From the NCBI RefSeq assembly GCF_024979295.1, contig NZ_JANLCJ010000011.1, positions 31,321-95,320 on the forward strand: a DNA stretch of 64,000 nucleotides. Direction: 5' to 3'. This document shows positions 33,300-41,464 of the stretch, piece by piece. A program made the position numbers and the translations under genes. Positions within the stretch are counted from its first letter, which is position 1. Each line of letters opens with the position of its first letter. This DNA is from Herbiconiux daphne. Lineage in GTDB: Bacteria; Actinomycetota; Actinomycetes; Actinomycetales; Microbacteriaceae. The notes beneath the pieces are model-generated. The model worked only from the letters and a program-made list of their open reading frames with translations, did not search any database and was not told the DNA's origin.

Positions 33300-35573
33300 T
33301 CACGGGGTCTGGGCCCGCCGTCGCGCCCGCAACCCCGAGCGATATTGCTTGGGCACCGTGCGATCGCGGTAGCCGAGGTCGAGGGCGGCATTGAGCGTCC
33401 AGTACGGATCGACGAGATGCGGTCGCGACAGCAGACAGAGATCGGCACGGCCGGCCACGAGGATGGTGTTGACGTCGTCGATCGAGCTCACCGCGCCCAC
33501 GGTCATCGTCGGGATGCCGACCTCGAGCCGGATGCGGTCGCTGAACGGGGTCTGGTAAAGCCTCCCGTACTCAGGCTTGGCCTCGGTGCTGGTCTGCCCG
33601 GTCGAGACGTCGATGATGTCGCAGCCGTGCTGCTTGAGCGCCTCAGCGAGGGCCACGGCGTCGTCTCCGTCGAAACCGCCGTCGACCCAGTCGGTGGCGC
33701 TGATGCGCACGCTGATGGGCTTGTCGTCTGGCCAGACCTCCCGCACGGCATCGAAGACCTCGAGCGCCAGGCGGTTGCGGCCCTCGCGACTGCCGCCGTA
33801 CTCGTCGGTGCGTTTGTTCGACAGGGGCGAGAGAAAGCTCGACACCAGGTAGCCGTGCGCGAAGTGCAGTTCGAGGATGTCGAACCCGGCGCGGTCGCCG
33901 CGTCGGGCGGCGTCGGCGTGCTCGGCCACGATCCGCGCGATCTCGGCCTGCGTCAGCTCGTGCGGAACCTGTCCGTGGGGCAGGTAGGGAATCGGCGAGG
34001 GGCCCACGATCGGCCAGTTGCCGTCATCCAGCGGCTCGTCGATGCCGTCCCACATGAGCTTCGTGCTGCCCTTGCGGCCGGAGTGGCCGATCTGCAGGCC
34101 GATCTTGGCCGAGCTGCTCTCGTGCACGAAGTCGACGACGCGCTTCCAGGCGAGCTGCTGCTCGTCGTTCCAGAGGCCCGGGCAGCCGGGCGTGATGCGC
34201 CCCTCGGGCGACACGCAGGTCATCTCGGTGAAGACCAGCCCGGCGCCGCCGACGGCACGCGAGCCCAGGTGCACGAGGTGCCAGTCGGTGGGAACACCGT
34301 CGACCGCCGAGTACTGGGCGGTGGGCGACACCACGACGCGGTTCTTCACCTCGAGACCGCGCAGTCGGAACGGGAAGAACATCGGCGGAGTGCCCGGGGC
34401 GGCTTCGTAACCGCGCTCGGCCTGGTCGGCGGTGAACCACTCGTCGACGCGCGCCATGTAGAGCGGGTCGCGCACGCGCAGGTTGTCGTAGGTGATGCGC
34501 TGGCTGCGGGTGAGCAGCTGGAAGACGAACTGCTGCGGGGGCAGGCTGACGTAGCGGTGGATGTTCTCGAACCAGCCCAGGCTCGTCATCGCCGACCGGC
34601 GGAGCGAGGCGGCGACCGGGCGGCGTGTGTTCTCGTAGCTCACCAGGGCGGCTTCGACGGTGGGCTCGGCGCCGATCGCGCCGACCAGCGCGACCGCGTC
34701 CTCCAGCGCCTGCTTGGTGCCGGAGCCGATCGAGAAATGCGCCGTGTGCGCGGCGTCGCCGATGATCACGACGTTGCCGCTGTGCCACCGCTCGTTCGTG
34801 ACGTCGCGGAAGTTCAGCCAGTTGGAGTTGTTGCCCTGCAGCCGGTGACCCTGCAGGTAGTCGGCGAAGACGGCTTCGCAGAAGGCCAGGGCCGCGGCAT
34901 CCGTCTGCCCGGGAACGGATGCCGATCGGTCGAGCCCGGCTCGGCGCCAGGTGTCGGGGTCGGTCTCGACGAGGAAGGTCGAGCTCGACTCGCCGTAGGG
35001 GTAGATGTGCGCCCAGAACATGCCGTAGGGGGTGTCGACGAACACGAAGGTGAAGCAGTCGACCGGGCGGTCGGTGCCGAACCAGGCGTATTTGAACGGG
35101 CGCACCTCGACGCTCTCGCCGAACTCCGCGGCCATCGCGGTGCGGGTGCGGCTGTTCACGCCGTCGGAGGCGATCACGAGATCGTGGGTGAGACTCAGCT
35201 CGGCGGCATCCGGGGCCTGCGTGTCGTGGCGCAGCGTCACGCCCAGCTCGAGCGCCCGTTCGGCCAGCACCAGCAGCAGCTCCTTGCGGCTGAGGGCGGC
35301 GAAGGCGTGGCCGTCGGAGCGCTCCCGGTAGCCCTTGAAGTCGACGTCCATCGCGCTCCACTTGCGCCACAGCTGTTCGATGCGCTCGAAGCTCACCGGA
35401 TCGGCCTCCCGCAGTCCGCCGAGCGTCTCCTCCGAGAACACGACGCCGAAGCCGAAGGTCTCGTCGATGGAGTTGCGCTCGAAGACCGTGACCTCGTGGG
35501 CCGGGTTCTGGAGCTTGAGCAGGATGGCGCTGTAGAGGCCGCCGGGGCCCGCGCCGATGCAGGCGATTCTCAT
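33300..35573 (-). CDS. Fused FAD monooxygenase/Old-Yellow-Enzyme protein (salicylyl-CoA 5-hydroxylase / 2-aminobenzoyl-CoA monooxygenase-reductase type)
   Basis: A 757-residue two-domain flavoprotein. Residues 1-380 are a class A FAD monooxygenase (CIGAGPGGLYSAILL; VIIGDAAHTAHFSIGSGTKQALED). Residues about 395-745 are an Old Yellow Enzyme domain (FFPFRLRGLEVKNRVVVSPTAQY; LQIGHSGRKGS; LHFAHGYLVSSFLSPLSNKR). This fusion is known from Azoarcus 2-aminobenzoyl-CoA monooxygenase/reductase and from proteins annotated as salicylyl-CoA 5-hydroxylase. It oxygenates the aryl-CoA ring at C5, with or without a following reduction. ATGA couples it to the upstream FAH gene. Salicylate versus anthranilate cannot be settled here. 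Confidence 0.9.
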   Translation of the reverse strand: MRIACIGAGPGGLYSAILLKLQNPAHEVTVFERNSIDETFGFGVVFSEETLGGLREADPVSFERIEQLWRKWSAMDVDFKGYRERSDGHAFAALSRKELLLVLAERALELGVTLRHDTQAPDAAELSLTHDLVIASDGVNSRTRTAMAAEFGESVEVRPFKYAWFGTDRPVDCFTFVFVDTPYGMFWAHIYPYGESSSTFLVETDPDTWRRAGLDRSASVPGQTDAAALAFCEAVFADYLQGHRLQGNNSNWLNFRDVTNERWHSGNVVIIGDAAHTAHFSIGSGTKQALEDAVALVGAIGAEPTVEAALVSYENTRRPVAASLRRSAMTSLGWFENIHRYVSLPPQQFVFQLLTRSQRITYDNLRVRDPLYMARVDEWFTADQAERGYEAAPGTPPMFFPFRLRGLEVKNRVVVSPTAQYSAVDGVPTDWHLVHLGSRAVGGAGLVFTEMTCVSPEGRITPGCPGLWNDEQQLAWKRVVDFVHESSSAKIGLQIGHSGRKGSTKLMWDGIDEPLDDGNWPIVGPSPIPYLPHGQVPHELTQAEIARIVAEHADAARRGDRAGFDILELHFAHGYLVSSFLSPLSNKRTDEYGGSREGRNRLALEVFDAVREVWPDDKPISVRISATDWVDGGFDGDDAVALAEALKQHGCDIIDVSTGQTSTEAKPEYGRLYQTPFSDRIRLEVGIPTMTVGAVSSIDDVNTILVAGRADLCLLSRPHLVDPYWTLNAALDLGYRDRTVPKQYRSGLRARRRAQTP

Positions 35574-36481
35574 CGTGCGTCGGTTCCGTTCGTCGTGGTC
35601 GAAGTGAGGTCGGTGAGGGCGACCGTGTTGCGCAGTTCACCGAGGCCGTGCACCCGGGTGACCAGCTCGTCGCCCGCGGCCAGGTAGACGGCCGGTTCGC
35701 GCGCGCTTCCGATGCCGCTCGGGGTGCCCGTGAGCAGCACGTCACCGGGCTGCAGGGTCATGCCGAGACTGAGCTCCTCGAGCAGCACCCCCACCGGGAA
35801 GGCCATCGCCGTGGCGGGGGCGTTCTGCAGGGTGACGCCGCTGAGGGTGAGCGACACCGAGAGGGCGGCGACATCCACTTCGTCGCTCGTCGTGATCCAG
35901 GGCCCGATCGGCATGGTGCCGTCGATGCTCTTGCCCTTCAGCCACTGACCGCCGTGCCGGCGCTGCAGGTCGCGCTGCGAGACGTCGTTCGCCACGAAGT
36001 AGCCGAAGACGTGCGACTCGGCGGTGGCGGCGGTCAGCGAGCGGCCGGGCGAGCCGATCACGAGCGCGATCTCGGCCTCGTAGTCCCACGCCGACGACAG
36101 GGCGGGGTCGAACGCGATCGGGTCGTGCGGCCCGATCACGACGCCGGGACCCTTGGTGAAGAACGTCGGATGCTCGGGCAGCTCGGCCGGGCCCTGGCCG
36201 CCGCCCTTGCCGAGCGATTCGAAGAAGTGGTCGGAGTAGTTCCAGCCGGTGCACAGGATGTCGCGGTTGAAGCGCGTGAGCGGCGCGAGCCATTCGACCT
36301 CGGCGCGGTCGACCGCCTCGGCGGTCGGCGACAGCACCTCGACCAGGTGCAGCGCCGCCTCGAGGCCGAGCCGCACGAGATCGTCGATCGTGGGAGCGTC
36401 GGGGCCGAGCACGAGCACGGCCTCGTCAGTCACCACCGCGGTGCGGATGCCGCCGGACACCCGCACCCGAGCGAGCCGCAT
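35570..36481 (-). CDS. Fumarylacetoacetate hydrolase-family protein
   Basis: A 303-residue FAH-fold enzyme. CTGWNYSDHF, AWDYEAEIALVIG (metal-binding Glu), FVANDVSQRDLQ, QWLKGKSIDGTMPIGPWI and GDVLLTGTPSGIG are the family motifs in order. Members hydrolyse fumarylpyruvate or related acylpyruvates made by gentisate-type ring cleavage, or act as hydratases or decarboxylases. In this operon it is the expected last step of ring breakdown. Its start is 2 bases after the stop of the small 66-residue gene. Confidence 0.92.
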   Translation of the reverse strand: MRLARVRVSGGIRTAVVTDEAVLVLGPDAPTIDDLVRLGLEAALHLVEVLSPTAEAVDRAEVEWLAPLTRFNRDILCTGWNYSDHFFESLGKGGGQGPAELPEHPTFFTKGPGVVIGPHDPIAFDPALSSAWDYEAEIALVIGSPGRSLTAATAESHVFGYFVANDVSQRDLQRRHGGQWLKGKSIDGTMPIGPWITTSDEVDVAALSVSLTLSGVTLQNAPATAMAFPVGVLLEELSLGMTLQPGDVLLTGTPSGIGSAREPAVYLAAGDELVTRVHGLGELRNTVALTDLTSTTTNGTDAR

Positions 36482-36482
36482 C

Positions 36483-36683
36483 TCAGCAGCTGCGATCGGT
36501 GAGGTGCTCGTAGACGAGCCCGAGGTCGCCGACGGCGATGCCGATCGCGCTGAGGGCGACGCGCACGTTCGCGGTCGAGGAGGGGGCCAGGTCGGCCGCC
36601 TCGAGCGTCTTCAGCTGCTCGTAGACGCCGAGCAGCATCGTCTCCTGCTCGGTGAGGGGGTTGCCGATGAGATCCGTTGGCAT
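36483..36683 (-). CDS. 66-residue protein of unknown function in the aryl-CoA operon
   Basis: I do not recognise this protein. MPTDLIGNPLTEQETMLLGVYEQLKTLEA opens it, followed by a helical stretch (TANVRVALSAIGIAVGDLGLVYEHL) and a C-terminal Cys. It looks soluble and mostly helical. AAGGAG 7 bases before the ATG, and its fit between the CoA ligase (25 bp) and FAH (1 bp) genes, show that it is translated. A subunit, chaperone or regulator of the operon enzymes is possible. Confidence 0.8.
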   Translation of the reverse strand: MPTDLIGNPLTEQETMLLGVYEQLKTLEAADLAPSSTANVRVALSAIGIAVGDLGLVYEHLTDRSC

Positions 36684-36708
36684 GTCGTGCTCCTTCTATC
36701 GTCGGTTC

Positions 36709-38034
36709 TCAGCGCAGGTCCTGAAGGCGCTTGGCCTTCAACTCGAAGCGCGGAAGAGTGTTGGCGTCTGCCCGCTCGATGATGAAACGCAGGCCCTCGT
36801 GGCCGTCGGCCAGCTCGGTGCCGAGGCGCGTGACGAGGCCGCTCCACTCGTCGTCGGTGACCGAGGCCTTGGGCTCGGCGATGAGGGTGATCTCGTCGCG
36901 GATGCCCTCGCGGGTGATCTTCACCTGGAACTCCTCGATCACCGGGAAGGTGCGGATGATCGCCTCCACCGCCCGGGGGTAGACGTTCGTGCCGCGCACG
37001 AGCTTCATGTCGTCGACCCGCCCCAGGATGCCGCCCTCGTAGATGTCCCAGGTGCGGCCGTTGGTCGACGTGGTCCAGGGCACCTTCACCACCAGGTCGG
37101 AGGTGCGGTACTTGATCAGCGGGATCATGCTGCGGCCGAACGACGTCGTGACGCGCTCGCCGCTCTCGCCGTAGGGCCGTTCGGCGCCCGACTCGGGGTC
37201 GATGACCCTTTCGATGAACTGGTCTTCGATGATGTGCGCGCCGCCCGGCTGGTCGTGCGGCTCGAACATGAAGATGGTCGAGATCTCGGTCATGCCGGCC
37301 GTGTCGTAGGTCTTCGCGCCCCAGAGGTTCTCGATCAGTGCCTTGGTCTCGGCGATCGATCCCGCGGGCTCGCCCGACAGCACGATCGTGTGCACCTTCG
37401 ACGCCGCGAGGTCGATGCCGAGCGCTTCCGCCTCCTGGGCGAGCCGGATGGCGTAGGTCGGCGTCGAGGCCACGACGGTCGCGTCGAAGTCGACGATCTG
37501 CTTCACGCGGGCCGCGGTGGTCTGCGCCCCGCCCGGGATGGTCATGGCACCGATCTTCTCCAGGCCGTTGTGCAGGCCCCAGAACCCGATGAACGTGCCG
37601 TAGCCGAAGGCCACATAGCCGATGTCGGCCGGCCGCACTCCCATGCCCCACAGGGCATACGACCACATCTCGGCCGACCAGGCCCAGTCTTTGCGGGAGT
37701 CGAGCGCCCGCAGAGGTGTCTTGCCCGAGGTGCCGCTCGTGGTGTGGAACCGGATGGCGTTCTCGTGGCCTGCCACGGGCAGCTCGCCGTAGGGCGGGAA
37801 CTCCGTCTGGCTCTGCATCCACTCGTCGCGGGTCAGGAAGGGGATGCGGTCGTAGTCGTCCCAGCTCCTCAACTGGTCAGAGCGGAACCCGGCCCGGGCG
37901 AACGACTTCTGGTAGAAGACACTGCGCGCCTCGGCCCACTCGACCACCCGCTGCAGCTTCGCGAACTGAAGGGCCTTCAGGTCGCTGCGCGACATCGTCT
38001 CGGTCTTGGGGTTCCAATACGGGCTGTCGTTCAT
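36709..38034 (-). CDS. PaaK-like aryl-CoA ligase (phenylacetate-CoA ligase family)
   Basis: A 441-residue ANL-superfamily ligase that makes an aryl-CoA from the acid, ATP and CoA. RFHTTSGTSGKTPLR is the P-loop, YDTAGMTEIS the A5 motif, and LVRGTNVYPRAVEAII the family C-terminal hinge. Length matches PaaK (about 440). As first gene of the operon it would activate salicylate, anthranilate or a related acid for the fused hydroxylase. ATG 38034 is chosen over 38094 because AGAAAGG lies about 10 bases before it and PaaK proteins start with a similar YWNP segment. Confidence 0.92.
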   Translation of the reverse strand: MNDSPYWNPKTETMSRSDLKALQFAKLQRVVEWAEARSVFYQKSFARAGFRSDQLRSWDDYDRIPFLTRDEWMQSQTEFPPYGELPVAGHENAIRFHTTSGTSGKTPLRALDSRKDWAWSAEMWSYALWGMGVRPADIGYVAFGYGTFIGFWGLHNGLEKIGAMTIPGGAQTTAARVKQIVDFDATVVASTPTYAIRLAQEAEALGIDLAASKVHTIVLSGEPAGSIAETKALIENLWGAKTYDTAGMTEISTIFMFEPHDQPGGAHIIEDQFIERVIDPESGAERPYGESGERVTTSFGRSMIPLIKYRTSDLVVKVPWTTSTNGRTWDIYEGGILGRVDDMKLVRGTNVYPRAVEAIIRTFPVIEEFQVKITREGIRDEITLIAEPKASVTDDEWSGLVTRLGTELADGHEGLRFIIERADANTLPRFELKAKRLQDLR

Positions 38035-38163
38035 CGGCGGTAAACCTTTCTTCGATTCCGGCGTCATCGGGGAATGAGGGAGCAGGACTCCCATCGACAG
38101 TAGGGTTCGTTCGTTTCGGCCAGATTACACCGTAGTTACGATCGTTACTGGCGCGAAATGTTT

Positions 38164-38179
38164 GCCTACGTACGTAGGC
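38164..38179. promoter_or_regulatory. 16-bp perfect palindrome upstream of the aryl-CoA operon
   Basis: GCCTACGTACGTAGGC is perfectly symmetric and lies 130-145 bases before the CoA-ligase start, in the 183-bp gap to the acyltransferase gene. Its size and symmetry are typical of TetR-type operators. Which regulator binds is unknown; the PaaX protein at 30510 and the TetR protein at 27701 are candidates. Confidence 0.5.
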
Positions 38180-38217
38180 GCGATGCGGCGCGGCTCGGCG
38201 CGACTCGACGCCGCGGC

Positions 38218-39612
38218 CTAGGCCCTGAGCGAGTCGCCGGTGCCCGACGCGCGCTGCAGCTCGCGGTATGACGCGTCGACCGCGTCGGCGAGGCCGCCGA
38301 TGCCGGGCAGCGCGGTGGGGTCGGTGCAGAAGCCGATGCCGACCTCGCCGGCGTTCGAGATGGCGGCGATGCGCAACACGTGATGGGCGCCGGGTTCGGC
38401 CGACGAGAACAGCCGGTCGACCCGTCGTCGCCTCACGGCCACCGGATGCCGCGGCCCCGGCACGTTCGAGACGGCGACGCTGAACTCGTGCGCGCTGCCC
38501 GCCGCGCGCTGCGCGAGCTCGCCCGCGGCCCCGAGCCGCCCGAGCGCGTGGAAGAGGTCGTAGAGCAGCGCGGCGTCGTCGAGCTGCTTCTCGGTGCGGG
38601 TGTGCGCGCTGATGCGGTCGAGCCGGCGCAACGGGTCGGCCTCGCCGAGGAACAGGTCGACGTTGATGAAGGAGTCGCGGTTGCCGAGCGAGGCCGCGCT
38701 CTCGTCGCGATGGTGCAGGCTCACCGGAATCTGCGCCCGCACGTCGCTTCGCGATCCGTGCCCGTCGCGCGCGGCATCCAGCCACGACCGCAGACCGCCG
38801 GCCACCGCCGCGAGCAGCACGTCGTTCACGGTGGCGTGGTCGGGACGACTCGCCCCGATGTCTTTCAGCCCCTGCAACGGCACCGACACGAACGCGACCT
38901 CGCGGGCGCTGGTGAGCGGCCGGTCGAACGGCGACCGCGCAACCGGATGCCCGAGCTCGCGCAGCAGCGCCGCCGGCATCCGTCGCCACTCGTCGGCGGG
39001 CGACCGTTCGGCGGCTTGCCCCGAGGCGCCGACAGCCGCCTGGTGGGGCGGGGCGTCGCTTGGCGGCACGTCGACCGGCGGAGCGTCGTGCGGGTCGAGC
39101 AGGATGCCCTCGAGAAACCGCAGGCCCGCGATGCCGTCGACCATGGCGTGATGCAGGCGCGCGGCGATCACCTCGGTGCCGTCGGCGAGTGGGCCGAGCA
39201 GGTCGAGCGTCCAGAGCGGTCGATCGCGGTCGAGGTGCTCCGACATGAGCGCACTCAGCTCGCGCCGCAGATCGGCCTCGGTGGCGCACTCGGCGCCCGC
39301 ACGCCGGCGCACGTGGTGTGCGATGTCGAAACCGGATGCCGCCACCCAGCGTGGCCCGTCGCCCCCGGTCGCCCTCGCCGCCATGCCCGCGCCGCTGCTC
39401 GCCGCCCTGCCCGCGCCGCCGGTCTCGACGCGCTGCCGGGCGCGGGGCTCGTCGCTCAGCCGCGCCGCGACCGCGAGCCGCAACTCGTCGAGGTCGAGCG
39501 GTGGGCCGGGCTCCAGCACCAGGAGCTTCATCGTGTGCCCGGTCAGCACCGACGATTCGAGCGCGAGGATGCGCGCGTCATCCGGTGACAGCCGCTCCGG
39601 CTCCTCTGCCAT
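38218..39612 (-). CDS. Wax ester synthase/diacylglycerol acyltransferase (WS/DGAT)
   Basis: A 464-residue acyltransferase. ERLSPDDARILALESS at the N-terminus and RLHHAMVDG (the HHxxxDG catalytic motif) near residue 160 identify it, and VSNVPGP appears in the second half. It esterifies a fatty acyl-CoA with diacylglycerol or a fatty alcohol to make storage lipid. The body has an internal Arg/Gly/Ala-rich insert (about 60-85). It overlaps the NmrA-like gene by 35 bases; the N-terminal family signature supports this upstream start. Confidence 0.9.
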   Translation of the reverse strand: MAEEPERLSPDDARILALESSVLTGHTMKLLVLEPGPPLDLDELRLAVAARLSDEPRARQRVETGGAGRAASSGAGMAARATGGDGPRWVAASGFDIAHHVRRRAGAECATEADLRRELSALMSEHLDRDRPLWTLDLLGPLADGTEVIAARLHHAMVDGIAGLRFLEGILLDPHDAPPVDVPPSDAPPHQAAVGASGQAAERSPADEWRRMPAALLRELGHPVARSPFDRPLTSAREVAFVSVPLQGLKDIGASRPDHATVNDVLLAAVAGGLRSWLDAARDGHGSRSDVRAQIPVSLHHRDESAASLGNRDSFINVDLFLGEADPLRRLDRISAHTRTEKQLDDAALLYDLFHALGRLGAAGELAQRAAGSAHEFSVAVSNVPGPRHPVAVRRRRVDRLFSSAEPGAHHVLRIAAISNAGEVGIGFCTDPTALPGIGGLADAVDASYRELQRASGTGDSLRA

Positions 39613-40408
39613 GCCAGAAGCTTAACGACTGGGCCCAGGTGCGCCGGCCCCGATCGGCCGACTCGTCGGCGAGATTGTCGCCCGCGCGGTAGGCGCGCCC
39701 GACGGCCCCGGGCAGCCGCACCGGAAGCAGCGCGTGCCGGCGGCGACCGCTCGCCTCGGCATAGAGCGCGGCGAGTCGCGGCAGATCGAGCACCTCGGGG
39801 CCGGCCAGGTCGGGCACCCGGCTGGCGGCGGCACCCAGCGTGAGGGCCGCGAGTCGCGCGGCGACCTCGTCGCGATCGACCGGCTCGAAGCGCAGACCAC
39901 CGGGCGCCGGCAGCAACGGCAGTCTCGCCATCGCCCGCACGACGGGCCGCACGAAGTCGTGCAGCTGGGCCACCCGCAGAACGGTGAACGGCAGGCCCGA
40001 CCGCTCGAGGGTGCGCTCGGCGGCGGCCTTGGTCCGGAAGTAGCCGATCGGCATGCGGTCGGCGCCGATCACCGAGATCAGCACGAGCCGGTCGACTCCC
40101 GCCCGTCGGGCCGCCGCCACGACGTTGCGGGCGGCGACGTCGTCGCCCTTCGCACCTCCGGCGAGATGCAGCACCACGTCGACGCCTGCCATAGCCTCGG
40201 CCAGCCCCTGGTCGCGAACGGTGTCGCCGCCGACGTGCTGCACGAGGTCGCCGACGCCGGCGTCACCGGCGTTACCGGCGTCGGGTTGGTCGCCGCGCTC
40301 CGGATGCCGGCTGAGCACCCGGATGCGCCGCCCCTCGCCGGCCAGCAGCGGCACGACCCGGCTGCCGATGGTGCCGGTGCCGCCCGTGACGAGAATGGGT
40401 GCGTTCAT
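39578..40408 (-). CDS. NmrA-like NAD(P)-binding protein
   Basis: A 276-residue atypical SDR. ILVTGGTGTIGSRVVPLLAGEG binds the nucleotide, HLAGG and SVIGADRMPIGYFRTKAAAERTLERSGLPFTVLRV are the family landmarks. Such proteins sense or use NAD(P)H. It is divergent from an ECF41-type sigma factor, a recurring partnership for that group, and is probably one of its targets. AAAGGA stands about 9 bases before the ATG. Confidence 0.88.
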   Translation of the reverse strand: MNAPILVTGGTGTIGSRVVPLLAGEGRRIRVLSRHPERGDQPDAGNAGDAGVGDLVQHVGGDTVRDQGLAEAMAGVDVVLHLAGGAKGDDVAARNVVAAARRAGVDRLVLISVIGADRMPIGYFRTKAAAERTLERSGLPFTVLRVAQLHDFVRPVVRAMARLPLLPAPGGLRFEPVDRDEVAARLAALTLGAAASRVPDLAGPEVLDLPRLAALYAEASGRRRHALLPVRLPGAVGRAYRAGDNLADESADRGRRTWAQSLSFWHGRGAGAAVTG

Positions 40409-40431
40409 GGTCTGAGTTCCTTTCGGTCGTG

Positions 40432-40480
40432 AGGTGACGAGACGTGACGGACGAGACGAGACGTGACGTGACGTGACGAG
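40432..40480. repeat. Irregular GACGTGAC/GACGAGAC tandem repeat
   Basis: About 50 bp made of 5-8-bp steps (GTGACGAGACGTGACGGAC..., then ACGTGACGTGACGTGACGAG). On the reverse strand it reads as repeated CGTCAC, close to the -35 element of ECF41 promoters, ahead of the NmrA-like gene. Confidence 0.6.
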
Positions 40481-40493
40481 AGGGCGCGCGCCG

Positions 40494-40520
40494 TGTCACA
40501 GTGAGGTGCGCACGATCGTC
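40494..40520 (+). promoter_or_regulatory. ECF41-type promoter of the sigma factor gene
   Basis: TGTCACA (40494-40500), 16 bases, then CGTC (40517-40520). This matches the known ECF41 recognition pattern TGTCACA-N16-CGTC exactly and lies 35 bases before the sigma-factor ATG, so the gene very probably transcribes itself. Confidence 0.75.
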
Positions 40521-40554
40521 GAGAGCATGACGATCGACTGCGAGGAGATGTGAC

Positions 40555-41430
40555 ATGACCGACCGGAACGACCTGGCCCGCCGGTTCGACGCGCAGCGTC
40601 CGAGGCTGCGGGCCATCGCCGCCCAGCTGCTCGGATCGAGCGCCGACGCCGACGACGCCGTTCAGGAGGCGTGGTTGAGGCTCGAGCGGGTCGACGCGGG
40701 CGGCATCCGGAATCTCGACGCGTGGCTCACGACCGTGGTGTCGCGGGTGAGCCTCGACCTGCTTCGCGCCCCGCGGCGCTCGCGCGAGCGGCCCTGGCAG
40801 GTCGAGCCGTGGCGCGACGAACCGGTCGTGACGCAGCCCGACCCTGCGGATGCCGCGGCCGAAGCCGATCGGGTGGGCGTCGCCCTGCTCGTGGTGCTCG
40901 AACGCCTGAGCGCGGCCGAGCGGGTCGCGTTCGTGCTGCACGACGTGTTCGGGCAGCCGTTCGACGAGATCGCCGAGGTGCTCGACCGGTCACCGGATGC
41001 CGCCCGGCAGCTCGCCTCGCGGGCGCGCCGGCGGGTGCGCGGCGCTCCGGCGCCGGAGAGGACCGATCGGGCCACCGGCCGGCGCCTCGTCGAGGCCTGG
41101 CTCGCGGCGGCATCCGGTGGCGACTTCACCGCGCTGATCGGCCTGCTCGACGAGGGCGCCGTGTTGGAGGCCGATTTCGGCACGAACCGGCAGCGCATCG
41201 AGGGCGCCGACGAGATCGCGGCCCAGGCCGTGCTCTCGGCGCGACTCGCCGCTCACTCGACGCCGGTGCTCATCGACGGCCTGCCCGGGGTGGCGGCGAC
41301 GATGGCGGGCCGGGTGGTGTCGGTCATGGCCTTCGAGATCGTCGCCGACCGCATCGTGGGGTTGCACGTGCTGGCCGACGCGCCGAGACTCGCGAGGTCG
41401 GGCGTGCACGCCGCGCTCGAGGGCCGGTAG
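40555..41430 (+). CDS. ECF41-type RNA polymerase sigma factor with SnoaL-like C-terminus
   Basis: A 291-residue sigma factor. Region 2 is near residues 10-65 (LLGSSADADDAVQEAWLRLER; LDAWLTTVVSRVSLDLLR) and region 4 near 115-165 (ERVAFVLHDVFGQPFDEIAEVLDRSPDAARQLASRARRR). The last 110 residues form a SnoaL/NTF2-like domain (RRLVEAWLAAASGGDFTALIGLL) that in ECF41 proteins regulates activity in place of an anti-sigma factor. A linker WQVEPWRDEPVV resembles the WLPEP motif of the group. It has its own consensus promoter and GAGGAG 7 bases before ATG 40555. Confidence 0.92.
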   Translation: MTDRNDLARRFDAQRPRLRAIAAQLLGSSADADDAVQEAWLRLERVDAGGIRNLDAWLTTVVSRVSLDLLRAPRRSRERPWQVEPWRDEPVVTQPDPADAAAEADRVGVALLVVLERLSAAERVAFVLHDVFGQPFDEIAEVLDRSPDAARQLASRARRRVRGAPAPERTDRATGRRLVEAWLAAASGGDFTALIGLLDEGAVLEADFGTNRQRIEGADEIAAQAVLSARLAAHSTPVLIDGLPGVAATMAGRVVSVMAFEIVADRIVGLHVLADAPRLARSGVHAALEGR

Positions 41431-41464
41431 CGTACAAGGACACGTTCGCGGAGGGGGCCTGCCT

